64,000 nt of DNA from positions 34,785-98,784 of the forward strand of contig JAEZSP010000037.1 in the NCBI GenBank assembly GCA_023421735.1, read 5' to 3'. The position numbers and the translations under genes are program-made. The notes beneath the pieces were generated by a model that worked only from the letters and a program-made list of their open reading frames with translations, searched no databases and had not been told where the DNA came from. This document shows, one piece after another, positions 8,974 through 17,661 of this stretch; position 1 is the stretch's first letter, and the number at the start of each line of letters is the position of its first letter. This DNA comes from Bacillota bacterium (GTDB taxonomy: Bacteria > Bacillota_A > Clostridia > Christensenellales > Aristaeellaceae).

Positions 8974-9181
8974 ATTTTAAAACCCCGCATACGGAAAATT
9001 GATCATCAATCCGTCAGAAGCCCCGGGGTTCAAGCCCGGGGCTTCTGAATGCACAAAATCGTCCGGCTGGGGGTTGGGATCCCAGACGGACGACGCGAAG
9101 TATGGTTTTTCTGCTGTTGGGTCGGGATGCCAAAGGGCCGATGGCCCTTTGGCGGGAGTACGAAGGCAGCGCCCTCTCCGG
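8974..9181. repeat. Convergent intergenic region with two perfect GC hairpins
   Basis: Between the aldolase gene and the oppositely directed URO-D gene lie a 14-pair hairpin at 9014-9048 (arms TCAGAAGCCCCGGG and its complement, loop GTTCAAG) and an 11-pair hairpin at 9129-9153 (GCCAAAGGGCC, loop GAT). Neither has a T-run. They probably act as bidirectional transcript ends. No coding sequence is supported here. Confidence 0.6.
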
Positions 9182-10243
9182 TCAACGCCTGGACATTTCC
9201 CGGTACGCCTCCTCGTAGACGAGGCAGTTTTCGATGGGTGTATTGGCTGGAATGTGGTTTCCGACAGCCATGATGAAGCCGGGACAGGATTTTCCGATGT
9301 CCATGCAGCGCTTGACCTCTGCGCGGATGGCTTCGGGGGTGCCGGAGAGGAGGATGCGGGTATCGGCGTTGCCGATGAAGGCATGGGTGCGTCCGTATTT
9401 TTCGGCAATATAGGCCATATCGGTAGATGGCTCGAGCACGAACGCCTGTGCGCCTGCCTGGGCGATGTCGTCAATGAACTGCGTGTAACAACCGTCGGAG
9501 GTGTAAACGAGCTTTTTGCCCGACTCGATAATGGGCGCGAAATAGCGCGCGTAATTGGGAAACACGTACTTGCGATACCACGCGGGATGGATAAACGCGC
9601 CGGATGTCCACACGATGTCGTCGTGGATCATGACGCAGGGCACGTCCGCTGCGGCGAGCGCGCGGAACGCAGGCATCATCCAGTCCGCGTAGCGGTTTGC
9701 GACTGCGCCGAATCCGTCGGGATCGTCGCCCATCGCCTCAAGCATGATCTCCCAGCCGAAGATCTCAATGAGCCCGGAAATGAGCGTCACATAGATGCCG
9801 GTCATGTTGACCTCGTTGGGGAGCTCTTCGACGTTTTTGCGGTAGTGCGCCTCAAAGGCCGCCTTCATCTTGGACTCGTCGATGGGTCCGTAGGTCTCCA
9901 GCGGATCGAACGCCAGCGCCTCTTCCGGTGAGGAAAACGGACACTCGACGCGCGTATCCTTGTCCGTGCCCGATGCGCCGTAGGCAGCGTGCCCCATGCG
10001 GGTGCGCTTTTTCTGGATGAGCTGATCGAGGAGGTAGATGCTCCACGAAAAATCAAAGTTCCACGCTTCGCGCATCGCACGCCGGGCGCGTACCTTTTCG
10101 GCGGCGCTCGACCGGTCGTTGACGTCAATCCCTGTGACGCGTTTGATGAGGGGGAAGTGGTATTCCGCAAGCGAGTATTCTGTGCGCGGCACGCGTGCGG
10201 GCATTTCAAGGTTCAGGGCTGCCCAGCCGTCTGAATATGACAT
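9182..10243 (-). CDS. Uroporphyrinogen decarboxylase-family protein (MtaA/CmuA-like)
   Basis: A 353-residue protein with the URO-D barrel fold used by corrinoid or coenzyme-M methyltransferases. Recognisable segments are VPCVMIHDDIVWTSG, the KLVYTSDGCYTQFIDD strand, VLEPSTDMAYIAEKYG, and the C-terminal GKSCPGFIMAVGNHIPANTP with a likely metal-binding Cys. It lacks the N-terminal arginines of true HemE, so methyl transfer is more likely than haem synthesis. It is the third gene of the T-box-controlled operon, and its ATG lies 1 base after the MFS stop codon, suggesting coupling. The substrate is unknown. Confidence 0.8.
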   Translation of the reverse strand: MSYSDGWAALNLEMPARVPRTEYSLAEYHFPLIKRVTGIDVNDRSSAAEKVRARRAMREAWNFDFSWSIYLLDQLIQKKRTRMGHAAYGASGTDKDTRVECPFSSPEEALAFDPLETYGPIDESKMKAAFEAHYRKNVEELPNEVNMTGIYVTLISGLIEIFGWEIMLEAMGDDPDGFGAVANRYADWMMPAFRALAAADVPCVMIHDDIVWTSGAFIHPAWYRKYVFPNYARYFAPIIESGKKLVYTSDGCYTQFIDDIAQAGAQAFVLEPSTDMAYIAEKYGRTHAFIGNADTRILLSGTPEAIRAEVKRCMDIGKSCPGFIMAVGNHIPANTPIENCLVYEEAYREMSRR

Positions 10244-10244
10244 G

Positions 10245-11420
10245 TTACGCCTTTCTGATAAAGAGATTCACCGTAGCGCCGACGACGGCGACGCCGATCA
10301 AAATGAGGTATGTATTCATGTAGCTCATGGGCGCCAGCGCGGTTGCCGCAAAGGACGCGGGGATGAGCGTGAGGGTGAGGACCGGGAAGTTGAGCGGGAA
10401 ATACTTGCGTCCAAAGAACGCCAGGGAGAACGTCGTTGTAACGGTGGGCGCGAACGAATACGCGAGGCCGCAAAGGCACAGGCCGGTAAACGCCACGGCC
10501 GCGGAGCCCGTTTTCACGGCGATGAGCATGGTAACGGGCGCGAGGATCAGGATCGCGCTATTGACGTACTGCGTCTTGCGCAGGCCCAATTTATCAAACA
10601 TTGTGCCCGAGATGAGCCGCCCGAGTCCGTTCATGACGGAAATCATGCTCGCGCCGAGCGCCACGACCGCTGCCGAGGCCTCCATGCTGCCCATGAATTG
10701 TTTGGATTGACCGATGGCGGTCGCGCCGACCATGCCGATCATGGTGCAGAATGCGTACAGCAACCAGAACGAGGGCCGCCGGAGCATTTGCCCGGTGGTG
10801 AAATCCTGCCCGTCGGTCGCGGCCTGCATCACGTGGGCGGGCACCTCGCCGGGTTTGGGCAGGCGCACCGTGAGCCCGATGAGCGCGAGGAGGACGCCGA
10901 TCCCGGCGCCATACAATAAAAATGTGCCGCGCCAGCCGATGGATGTGTCAAACAGTTTCACGGCGAGATTGCCGAGCACCATTGCGGAAAAGCCGAAGCC
11001 GAGCATCATCGCGCCGGAAGCGAAGCCCTTTTTGTCCGGGAACCATGCATTTGTTACGGAGATGACGGTGTTATACACCATGCCGATGCCCGCGCCCGCG
11101 AGAAATCCGTAACCGAAGTAGAGCTGGAATAGACTTGCGCCCGCTTCCAGCCGTGAAACGAGGAAGAATCCGATCGCAACCAGCGCCGCGCTGATGAACA
11201 TGCGCACCCGTGCGTGCACCTTGCGGGCAATGGAGCCGGAAAAAACGCCGCTCAGACAGAAAAAACACAACGTCAGGGTGTAGTTCAGCTGAAGCTGTGC
11301 GGCGGTTGCGCCTGCGTACACGTCTTGCGCAAGGGGAACCTTCAGAAACGACCAGGCGTAGATGATGCCCGCGAGGAGAAGCGCGACGACCGCAAGGATC
11401 AACCTGATGTACCGGTTCAT
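10245..11420 (-). CDS. MFS transporter, oxalate/formate antiporter (OFA) family-like
   Basis: A 391-residue membrane protein with about 12 hydrophobic segments. It begins with a long first helix (LILAVVALLLAGIIYAWSFLKVPLA) and has a helix 2-3 loop SIARKVHARVR typical of MFS carriers. The motif GAGIGMVYNTVISVTNAWFPDKKGFASG matches OFA-type carriers of organic acids. It sits between the acyl-CoA ligase and the URO-D gene, with gaps of 20 bases and 1 base, so it probably imports or exports the carboxylic acid handled by the ligase. Which acid cannot be told from the sequence. Confidence 0.85.
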   Translation of the reverse strand: MNRYIRLILAVVALLLAGIIYAWSFLKVPLAQDVYAGATAAQLQLNYTLTLCFFCLSGVFSGSIARKVHARVRMFISAALVAIGFFLVSRLEAGASLFQLYFGYGFLAGAGIGMVYNTVISVTNAWFPDKKGFASGAMMLGFGFSAMVLGNLAVKLFDTSIGWRGTFLLYGAGIGVLLALIGLTVRLPKPGEVPAHVMQAATDGQDFTTGQMLRRPSFWLLYAFCTMIGMVGATAIGQSKQFMGSMEASAAVVALGASMISVMNGLGRLISGTMFDKLGLRKTQYVNSAILILAPVTMLIAVKTGSAAVAFTGLCLCGLAYSFAPTVTTTFSLAFFGRKYFPLNFPVLTLTLIPASFAATALAPMSYMNTYLILIGVAVVGATVNLFIRKA

Positions 11421-11440
11421 GTGTGTTTCCTCCGTCTCTA

Positions 11441-13069
11441 TTAGCTTTGGTTCTGGCTTGCCACGAGCCCCTCACCGCCGTACATCCTCCGCAGCTTGGG
11501 TTTCTCGATCTTTCCGGTTGGGTTTCTGGGTACGTCCGCGAAGATGACGACGCGCGGGCGTTTATAGCGCGGAAGTTTTTTGCAGTATTCCGCCACTTCC
11601 TCCTCGGTGAGCGAACGTCCCTGCGCGATCTGGATGATTGCGCAGGTGACTTCACCCAGGCGCGGGTCGGGCAAACCGATCACCGCAACGTCCTTGATCG
11701 ACGGGTGTGCATTGAGGAAGTCCTCAATCTGCACCGGATAGATGTTCTCTCCGCCGGTGATGATGACATCCTTCTTGCGGTCGACGAGGAATATGAATCC
11801 ATCTTCGTCGCGCATGGCCATGTCGCCGGTATAGAGCCAACCGTCCTTGAGCACCTCTGCTGTCGCCTTGGGATCCTTATAATAGCACACCATGACGCCG
11901 TTGCCCTTGACGCACAATTCGCCTACGCCGCCCCGTTTCACTTCCGCGCCGGTTTCATCCACGATCTTCGCCTGCCAGCCGTAGCCGGGGATGCCGATCG
12001 CGCCGACCTTGTGGACGTTCTCGACGCCCAGATGGACGCAGCCGGGGCCAATGGACTCCGAAAGACCGTAGTTCGTGTCGTACTGGTGGCTTGGGAAGTA
12101 TTGAAGCCACCGCTTGATCAGAGATTGCGGCACGGGTTGCGCGCCGATGTGCATGAGCCGCCAATGGGAGAGGTCGTAGTCGGAAATTTTCAGGTCGCCC
12201 CGGTCGAGCGCACCGAGGATATCCTGCGCCCACGGCACCAGAAGCCATACGATGGAGCACTTTTCCATTGAGACCGCATCAAGGATGTATTCCGGCCTTG
12301 TCCCTTTCAAAAGGATTGCCTTGCCGCCGACGAGGAAGCTTCCGAACCAGTGCATCTTTGCGCCCGTGTGGTAAAGCGGCGGAATACAAAGGAAGACGTC
12401 CTCTTTCGTCTGCCCATGATGTGCCTGCTCGGTCAAAACCGCGTGCATGAGGCTCTTGTGGGTGTGCAAAATTGCCTTTGGGAAACCGGTCGTACCCGAT
12501 GAGAAGTAGATTGCGGCTTCGTCCTCCTCCGACATGGGGACGAGGGGGGATTTGGAAGAACAGTTGGCGGTAAGTTCCTGATAGCTATCCGCAAACGACG
12601 GCGTGATACCGGGACCGCAGTAGAGGAGGCGGCACTTCAATTCGTCTGCCGTTTCCTCAATGCGTCCGATAAATTCCGGGCCGAACACCAATATATCGAC
12701 GTCCGCAAGGTTCGTGCAGTAGAGGATCTCGTCGGGGCCATAGCGGAAGTTCATCGGTACCGCCATCGCGCCGGATTTCAGCACGCCGAAATAGACCGGA
12801 AGCCACTCGAGGTTGTTCATCATCAGAATGCCGATCTTGTTGCCCCGCTTGACGCCGCTGCCCAGAAGAAGATTCGCAAAGCGGTTTGCCTTTTCATTGA
12901 ACACGTGCCATGTAATTTCACGGCGGTACGCCCAATCCCCCTGCGGCTCGATGAGATCATATTCCTTCCAGGTTCTGCGTGACTCGCGTTGTTCGGGGTT
13001 GATTTCGACGAGCGCGACGTCATCCGGGTACAATTGTGCATTTTTCTCAAGAATTTCGGTGATGACCAT
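11441..13069 (-). CDS. AMP-dependent acyl-CoA synthetase/ligase
   Basis: A 542-residue ANL-superfamily enzyme. The P-loop-like AMP motif is YFSSGTTGFPKAILHTHKS, with NYGLSESIGPG (A5), GWLYTGDMAMRDEDGFIFLVDRKKDVIITGGENIYP (A7-A8), and the C-terminal catalytic Lys in NPTGKIEK (A10). It activates a carboxylic acid to its adenylate and then its CoA thioester. The closest general type is a medium-chain or aromatic acid ligase. It is the first gene of the operon and is preceded by GGAGG and a T-box leader that appears to read tyrosine. That suggests a role in aromatic or amino-acid-derived acid metabolism, which is inference. Confidence 0.93.
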   Translation of the reverse strand: MVITEILEKNAQLYPDDVALVEINPEQRESRRTWKEYDLIEPQGDWAYRREITWHVFNEKANRFANLLLGSGVKRGNKIGILMMNNLEWLPVYFGVLKSGAMAVPMNFRYGPDEILYCTNLADVDILVFGPEFIGRIEETADELKCRLLYCGPGITPSFADSYQELTANCSSKSPLVPMSEEDEAAIYFSSGTTGFPKAILHTHKSLMHAVLTEQAHHGQTKEDVFLCIPPLYHTGAKMHWFGSFLVGGKAILLKGTRPEYILDAVSMEKCSIVWLLVPWAQDILGALDRGDLKISDYDLSHWRLMHIGAQPVPQSLIKRWLQYFPSHQYDTNYGLSESIGPGCVHLGVENVHKVGAIGIPGYGWQAKIVDETGAEVKRGGVGELCVKGNGVMVCYYKDPKATAEVLKDGWLYTGDMAMRDEDGFIFLVDRKKDVIITGGENIYPVQIEDFLNAHPSIKDVAVIGLPDPRLGEVTCAIIQIAQGRSLTEEEVAEYCKKLPRYKRPRVVIFADVPRNPTGKIEKPKLRRMYGGEGLVASQNQS

Positions 13070-13103
13070 ATGGTTCCTCCGTTCTTCCCTTCTTTTGCCT
13101 GAT

Positions 13104-13390
13104 TAATTTGGGCATAAAAAAACCACCCTCCGCAGAGGGCGGGTATTTCCCGCGGTACCACCTCAATTCGGTTCCGCCTCGCGGCGCAACCCTTATCGGG
13201 TACAGGCCAAACAGGCCGATACCCTGACGCTGTAACGGGCGTACCCGGCGTGGCCTACGCGGCTTCCCGTTCGGCCTGCGGCTCTTGGAATGTATTCCGA
13301 TGCGTTCTTCCGCCGCCTCGCACCGCCCGGCGGCTCTCTGAAGGATTCCCGCAACGTACTTCTTTCCCGTCTCAGCCGTTCAATTTTAAG
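13104..13390 (-). promoter_or_regulatory. T-box riboswitch, apparent Tyr (UAC) specifier
   Basis: On the minus strand the leader shows the T-box parts in order. The stem I entry is GGGAAAGAAGTACG, with the AGTA S-turn. An apical AGAGAGCCGCC region follows. The specifier loop is GGAATACATTCC, in which GAA-UAC-A places the codon UAC (Tyr) at 13292-13294. Then come the T-box proper, GAGGTGGTACCGCGGG (UGGU bulge, fitting an A discriminator base as in tRNA-Tyr), and a terminator CCCGCCCTC-TGCG-GAGGGTGG followed by seven Ts (13112-13142). It lies between its own promoter and the acyl-CoA ligase gene. The T-box class is clear; the Tyr reading is from loop alignment by eye. Confidence 0.93.
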
Positions 13391-13393
13391 GTG

Positions 13394-13422
13394 AGTTTAA
13401 CATGGATTCGCGCGCTTGTCAA
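13394..13422 (-). promoter_or_regulatory. Sigma-A promoter of the T-box operon
   Basis: TTGACA (13417-13422) and TAAACT (13394-13399), read on the minus strand, are separated by 17 bases. They place the transcript start just before the T-box. Confidence 0.8.
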
Positions 13423-13536
13423 GGATGAATTCGGCATGCAATTGGTGGGGCGTCAGGACATAGCCCGATGGCGAAAACGGATCCTTGCGTTCCTTTTGGC
13501 GGCGGATAAACCCTCCAAATGATGCGGGATTTTCGT

Positions 13537-15030
13537 TTACACGTCCGTTGATTTTCTCCCTGCGGAGTAGGCCTCGTAGTTTTTGCGTGCATACGCGCCC
13601 GTATAATTGCGCTGGGAATAGCCGAAACCATATCCGTAACCTGTGAAGCCCGAGAGCACGTCGTTGAGTACGCAGCCGATGACCGGAAGACCTGTGAAGT
13701 TGATCGCTTCGATTGCATCAAGGATCTGCCACTTCGTGGAGCCGTCTTGCTTGATGACGAATAGCGCCGCATCGCACGCGGGCGCGAAAGCCGACGCATC
13801 CGCGAGCATGCCGCAGGGTGGGGTATCGATAATGACGAAATCCGCCATCGTCCTGAGCCGCCGGATCATCTCCATGAACCCGTTTGAGCCGAGCACTTCC
13901 ATCGGCGCATTGGCTTTTCCGCACTCAAGATAGCGGAGGCCTTCGATTTTGTAGTCGATCAGCGCATCTTCGATGCGCGCCTTGCCTGCAGCGACGTCGA
14001 GGTAGGTGAACTTCGGTTCCTGAATGCCCAGATAGCGCACGAGACTTGCGCGGCGCATATCGGCATCGATGAGAATGACCGAGGCGTGCCGCTGGGCGAT
14101 CGAGATTGCAAGATAAGTCGAAACGGTCGATTTGCCTTCGCCCGCCATGGTGCTGGTTACCATGAGAACCTTCGCCCCGCGCTCGTCCATGTCGCGCAAG
14201 AGCCGTGTGCGCAAACTGCGGATTGATTCGCGCAGTCCGCTGCTTCCCGCGCGGTTGAGGATCGAACCTTCCTGCACATCCCGATGACGCCGACCGCCCG
14301 CGTGGGGGAGCACGCCGAGTGGGGTTTGATTGAGTATGTTTGAAACGTCTTCAAGTGTTTTGATGGATTTGTTGAAATATGACAGTAGAAAGAGCAGCCC
14401 CAATCCGAGGAAACCGCCGACCAGTGCACCCAGAAGTGCGTATTTGAGCACCTGGGAGCTGTTATAGGGAGCGGTGGGCACGACCGGATCGATCAGCATG
14501 CTCAGCTGCGTATCGCCGATCACGTATTCGGAAATCTTGGGATAATTTTCAATCACCGAAAGGAGCACGCGATAGGCATAATTGGGATCGATCGCCTCGA
14601 CGTAGATGGTAAAGAGGTTTGTATCCTCCACGCCGCTCGAATAGATGCGTGCGTACACATAATCCGTTCCCATCTCCCGCGCAACGATGTTCATTAAAAG
14701 GTCGCTGGATACGACATAGGGAAATGTGTCCGTCAACTGGGAAACGGTTCCATAATCATAGGAATAGCCGTAACTGTCGTTGCCGGTCGATGTTAGAAGT
14801 CGCCGATTTACGGCGAATGTGGCGGAAGCGCGATAGACGGGGACGTATGACGCTTTTTTGTAGCCACCCAGTGCCGCAGAAAACACAACGGCGAGCAGCA
14901 AAACTGCCCACCACAGAGACTTCAGCTTTTTCAGCATGCCCGCGAGCAACACGAGCAGGTCAATTTCGTCCTCCGCCTCGTTGAGGCGCCTTGCCTCGTC
15001 CAATTCGTGTGCGGGTCGCATCTCGCTCAT
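13537..15030 (-). CDS. Wzz-BY-kinase fusion (polysaccharide co-polymerase/tyrosine kinase) 1
   Basis: A 497-residue protein. An N-terminal Wzz-type chain-length domain has two membrane helices (near 38-60 and 205-225) flanking an extracytoplasmic loop. The cytoplasmic BY-kinase domain has Walker A TSTMAGEGKSTVSTYLA, Walker A' VILIDADMRR and Walker B FVIIDTPPCGM. The tail is a Tyr cluster (GYGYGFGYSQRNYTGAYARKN) where autophosphorylation is expected. It regulates length and export of a surface polysaccharide. It is the last gene of a three-gene operon with a second, similar kinase 11 bases upstream. No glycosyltransferase or polymerase genes lie nearby. Confidence 0.9.
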   Translation of the reverse strand: MSEMRPAHELDEARRLNEAEDEIDLLVLLAGMLKKLKSLWWAVLLLAVVFSAALGGYKKASYVPVYRASATFAVNRRLLTSTGNDSYGYSYDYGTVSQLTDTFPYVVSSDLLMNIVAREMGTDYVYARIYSSGVEDTNLFTIYVEAIDPNYAYRVLLSVIENYPKISEYVIGDTQLSMLIDPVVPTAPYNSSQVLKYALLGALVGGFLGLGLLFLLSYFNKSIKTLEDVSNILNQTPLGVLPHAGGRRHRDVQEGSILNRAGSSGLRESIRSLRTRLLRDMDERGAKVLMVTSTMAGEGKSTVSTYLAISIAQRHASVILIDADMRRASLVRYLGIQEPKFTYLDVAAGKARIEDALIDYKIEGLRYLECGKANAPMEVLGSNGFMEMIRRLRTMADFVIIDTPPCGMLADASAFAPACDAALFVIKQDGSTKWQILDAIEAINFTGLPVIGCVLNDVLSGFTGYGYGFGYSQRNYTGAYARKNYEAYSAGRKSTDV

Positions 15031-15041
15031 CCTGATTCCCC

Positions 15042-16445
15042 CTAGCGTGCAGAGGCATAGTACTTGCCATACTTTGCCTTGCCGTAGTAGCTCCCGGTCG
15101 TGCCAATACGGCCGCGAACATTATTGAAGATGGTGCCGAGCACCTGGTTTGCCTGGAACTTATCGATCGTTTCATTAACTGTGCGCGCATAGGCGACGTC
15201 CTGCGCAACGACAACGAGAATCGCGTCCGCATAATCTGTGAGAACCTCGGTATCCGATGCGATCGAAGCAGGCGGCGTATCGATGATGATGAAATCCATT
15301 TTGGCGCGAAGCGCGGCCATGAATTTTTCCATGCCGGGCGAGGCAAGGTAGTCCGAAGAATCGGCGTAGCCGCGCCGATTGAGCGCGAGATAAAGCCGCC
15401 TGCGCGCATCATAGGAGATGGCCTCGGAAAGCGTTGCCTTTCCACGCACGCACTCCACATAATCCGTCGTATCAGCGCTTTTGTGGTTGAGGATACGGAA
15501 AAGCGACGGACGGATGATATCGCCGTCGAGAAGCAGAACTTTGTGACCGCGTTCCGCAAGCCCGAGCGCGATGTTGGTAGAAACGGTTGATTTTCCCTCG
15601 TTCTCAAGCGCGCTGGTCACCATGACGACCTTACAACCCTCTCCCGCTTTTTTGGTAAACTCGATCTTTGAGCATATCCTTTTGACCGTCTCCGTGTACT
15701 GAAAGCTCATGCCGACATTTCCAAGGAGCAGGGATTTATACGTCTTGTGGAGGAAGGACTTGAGCGTCTTATTCTTTTCTTCGTGCATAAGCGTGCCAAA
15801 CAGGGGGGCGGAAAGCTTATCGCGTGCGGCGGACTCGGTCATGACCGTGTCGCGCAGAACCGTAAAGGCCAAAATGAGAAGAATGGACAGAAAGAATCCA
15901 ATGGCACCTGCTTTGACCCGTGTGGTGCCCAGATCCAGGTAGTTTGATGGATGCGTGGGCACTTCCGGACCTTCCAACACGTCGAGCATGGCGTTATCAA
16001 AGATGTAATCGGAGACGAGACGCTGCTGACTCATGTAAGCGCGCGCGATTTCATAGGACAGATAGGGATCGTTTGTCGTGACAAACACCCGCAAAAGGTT
16101 CGTCGTTTCCATGGGCACGTAAGCAGAAACCGAGACGTCCGTCATGTCCCTGTTCATCGCGTCACCCACGACCTTTTTCATAATGCTGCCGCCGTAGACG
16201 TCCGTGAGGGTCGTCGCCACGCGGTTCGCGTTTTTTAGATTTGAATAAACGGAATTTGTGCTGTCACGCATCGAGACATAATAAGTCACAGATGCCGTGT
16301 ACTGATTCTTATGCAGGTATTGTGCCGATATCGTCGCACCCATCATTGCGATTGCGGTGATCATCAGGATGACGGCGGCATTGCGCAGCATGTCACGCAA
16401 TACGCAGAAGGGGCTGATGTCAGATAGTCTAATTTCGTGAATCAT
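15042..16445 (-). CDS. Wzz-BY-kinase fusion 2
   Basis: A 467-residue protein with the same architecture as its neighbour: a Wzz domain with membrane helices near residues 25-45 and 175-195, then a BY-kinase with Walker A TSALENEGKSTVSTNIALG, Walker A' VLLLDGDIIRPS, Walker B FIIIDTPPASIA and a short Tyr-rich tail (GSYYGKAKYGKYYA). The ATG at 16445 is chosen because GAGGAC lies about 8 bases upstream; a longer frame to 16493 has no ribosome site. It overlaps the end of the upstream gene by 17 bases, implying translational coupling. The two kinases are clearly divergent, so this is an old duplication or two separate recruitments. Confidence 0.9.
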   Translation of the reverse strand: MIHEIRLSDISPFCVLRDMLRNAAVILMITAIAMMGATISAQYLHKNQYTASVTYYVSMRDSTNSVYSNLKNANRVATTLTDVYGGSIMKKVVGDAMNRDMTDVSVSAYVPMETTNLLRVFVTTNDPYLSYEIARAYMSQQRLVSDYIFDNAMLDVLEGPEVPTHPSNYLDLGTTRVKAGAIGFFLSILLILAFTVLRDTVMTESAARDKLSAPLFGTLMHEEKNKTLKSFLHKTYKSLLLGNVGMSFQYTETVKRICSKIEFTKKAGEGCKVVMVTSALENEGKSTVSTNIALGLAERGHKVLLLDGDIIRPSLFRILNHKSADTTDYVECVRGKATLSEAISYDARRRLYLALNRRGYADSSDYLASPGMEKFMAALRAKMDFIIIDTPPASIASDTEVLTDYADAILVVVAQDVAYARTVNETIDKFQANQVLGTIFNNVRGRIGTTGSYYGKAKYGKYYASAR

Positions 16446-17265
16446 GTTCGTCCTCGACAATAACCAGGAGCTCGGCGACGCCCTGGGCGCCATCCGCGGT
16501 TTCCTGATCGTAATACGCCTTGTAGGTTCCGGCCGTTTTGGTCGATACGCCGTTTTGAATCAGCGGGAAGCCGACGTCCACCGGAGTCCCGAAGCGAAGC
16601 GTGTCCTTGTAGTAGTCGCCGGGTATAAATGTGTCTCCGACATTGAGATAGATGAGATAATCGGTCAGTTCCACATCCAGAGGAAGGTCCGTGGCCCCCG
16701 TAATGGTCACGTTGAATTCGAGATAACTAACGTCGCCCTTCGAATTGGTTACCTGGGCCTGGCACTGATATACCCCGGGAACAGATGTGTTTAACTCGGA
16801 GGAGATCAGCTTCACCTTTTCCGAGATATCACCGTCGATCACGTCTGTCGCACCGATCAGATCAAGCAGGTTGAATTTCGTGCCCGCCTCAAAGATCATG
16901 TCCGATTGAAAGGTAAAGCGCGGGTGCACATAGTCCGTATAGATAAGCGTGCGGTGCGCCTTGACAGCGTGATCATCGTTGTCCACGACCGCGTAGGTCA
17001 CGGTCGAAACGCCGGGCGATGAAAAATTGGAAATACTTTCCACGATGATGCGGGACGTGATATCTCCGTCTTTTTCATCGTACGCGGTTACGCCGGACAG
17101 CAGGTCTTCGTCCGACGCCGTAACAGGAAGACTGAGTGTGCCCGAATCAAATCGAATTTCGGGGTAACTAACATCCGTATGTCGCGCCAGATAATCTTCA
17201 TATACAACAAAAAACGCGAATACGATCAGAAATGCGACAAAGACCGATGTTCGGAGATGTTTCAT
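16429..17265 (-). CDS. Membrane-anchored protein with Ig-like (DUF5011-type) domains
   Basis: A 278-residue protein. The N-terminal helix TSVFVAFLIVFAFFVVY anchors it; the rest is extracytoplasmic. Repeated beta-sandwich units of the DUF5011/HYR-like type are visible: SGVTAYDEKDGDITSRI, then IGATDVIDGDISEKVKLISS, then a less clear third unit. The start at 17265 is chosen for the GAGGTAATT site just before ATG; the open frame runs 28 codons further upstream without one. It is the first gene of the operon with the two BY-kinases. A role at the cell surface in polysaccharide export or attachment is inferred from context only. Confidence 0.75.
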   Translation of the reverse strand: MKHLRTSVFVAFLIVFAFFVVYEDYLARHTDVSYPEIRFDSGTLSLPVTASDEDLLSGVTAYDEKDGDITSRIIVESISNFSSPGVSTVTYAVVDNDDHAVKAHRTLIYTDYVHPRFTFQSDMIFEAGTKFNLLDLIGATDVIDGDISEKVKLISSELNTSVPGVYQCQAQVTNSKGDVSYLEFNVTITGATDLPLDVELTDYLIYLNVGDTFIPGDYYKDTLRFGTPVDVGFPLIQNGVSTKTAGTYKAYYDQETADGAQGVAELLVIVEDEHDSRN

Positions 17266-17440
17266 AATTACCTCGGGATCGTAGCGTGACGCCGCATCAG
17301 CGTCGTCCGATGGATCTGACTCGATTGGGATACACGACCAGTCCATCAAATGATACCATATATCGGTGGCGCAGTCAACGATGCAAGGGATGAGTTATGC
17401 GATCAAAAAAGGCGGAAAGCCAAAATTAACCCACGGCGCA

Positions 17441-17469
17441 TTGACATGCCAGCGCACGCAAGGTATAAT
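17441..17469 (+). promoter_or_regulatory. Consensus sigma-A promoter of pyrG
   Basis: TTGACA (17441) and TATAAT (17464) are separated by exactly 17 bases, both perfect matches. The start codon is 192 bases further on, so the transcript has a long leader. Confidence 0.9.
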
Positions 17470-17475
17470 CACTCT

Positions 17476-17661
17476 ATTGTTTTGTGAACGGGGATGTTCA
17501 CACGCCACAACGGGGCGCCGCGCCCTGCAAATTCCGCTGGGTCAGCCGCGCCGCCGCCTTACTTTAGTGACCCCAAGGCAGCGTGCGCACGGACTTGAGC
17601 GTTTTTTTGTGGACATGTGGACTTCTTTTTTTGTGGTCATGCAAGGAGGGATGGTTCGACC
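17476..17661 (+). promoter_or_regulatory. Structured leader of pyrG, possible attenuator
   Basis: About 186 bases of untranslated leader. They contain GGGTCA (17537) complementary to TGACCC (17568), an inner CGTGCGCACG palindrome flanked by CAAG/CTTG (17577-17600), and a run of seven Ts at about 17605. The last two could form a weak terminator. The known Bacillus-type pyrG control needs a GGGC transcript start, which is not seen here. No gene is supported in this stretch. Confidence 0.35.

Noticed and set aside
8999..9931. 310-codon plus-strand frame
   Set aside because: Overlaps the URO-D gene in antisense and runs through hairpins; no family likeness.
13250..13522. 90-codon plus-strand frame
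   Set aside because: It lies within the minus-strand T-box and its promoter; no ribosome site.
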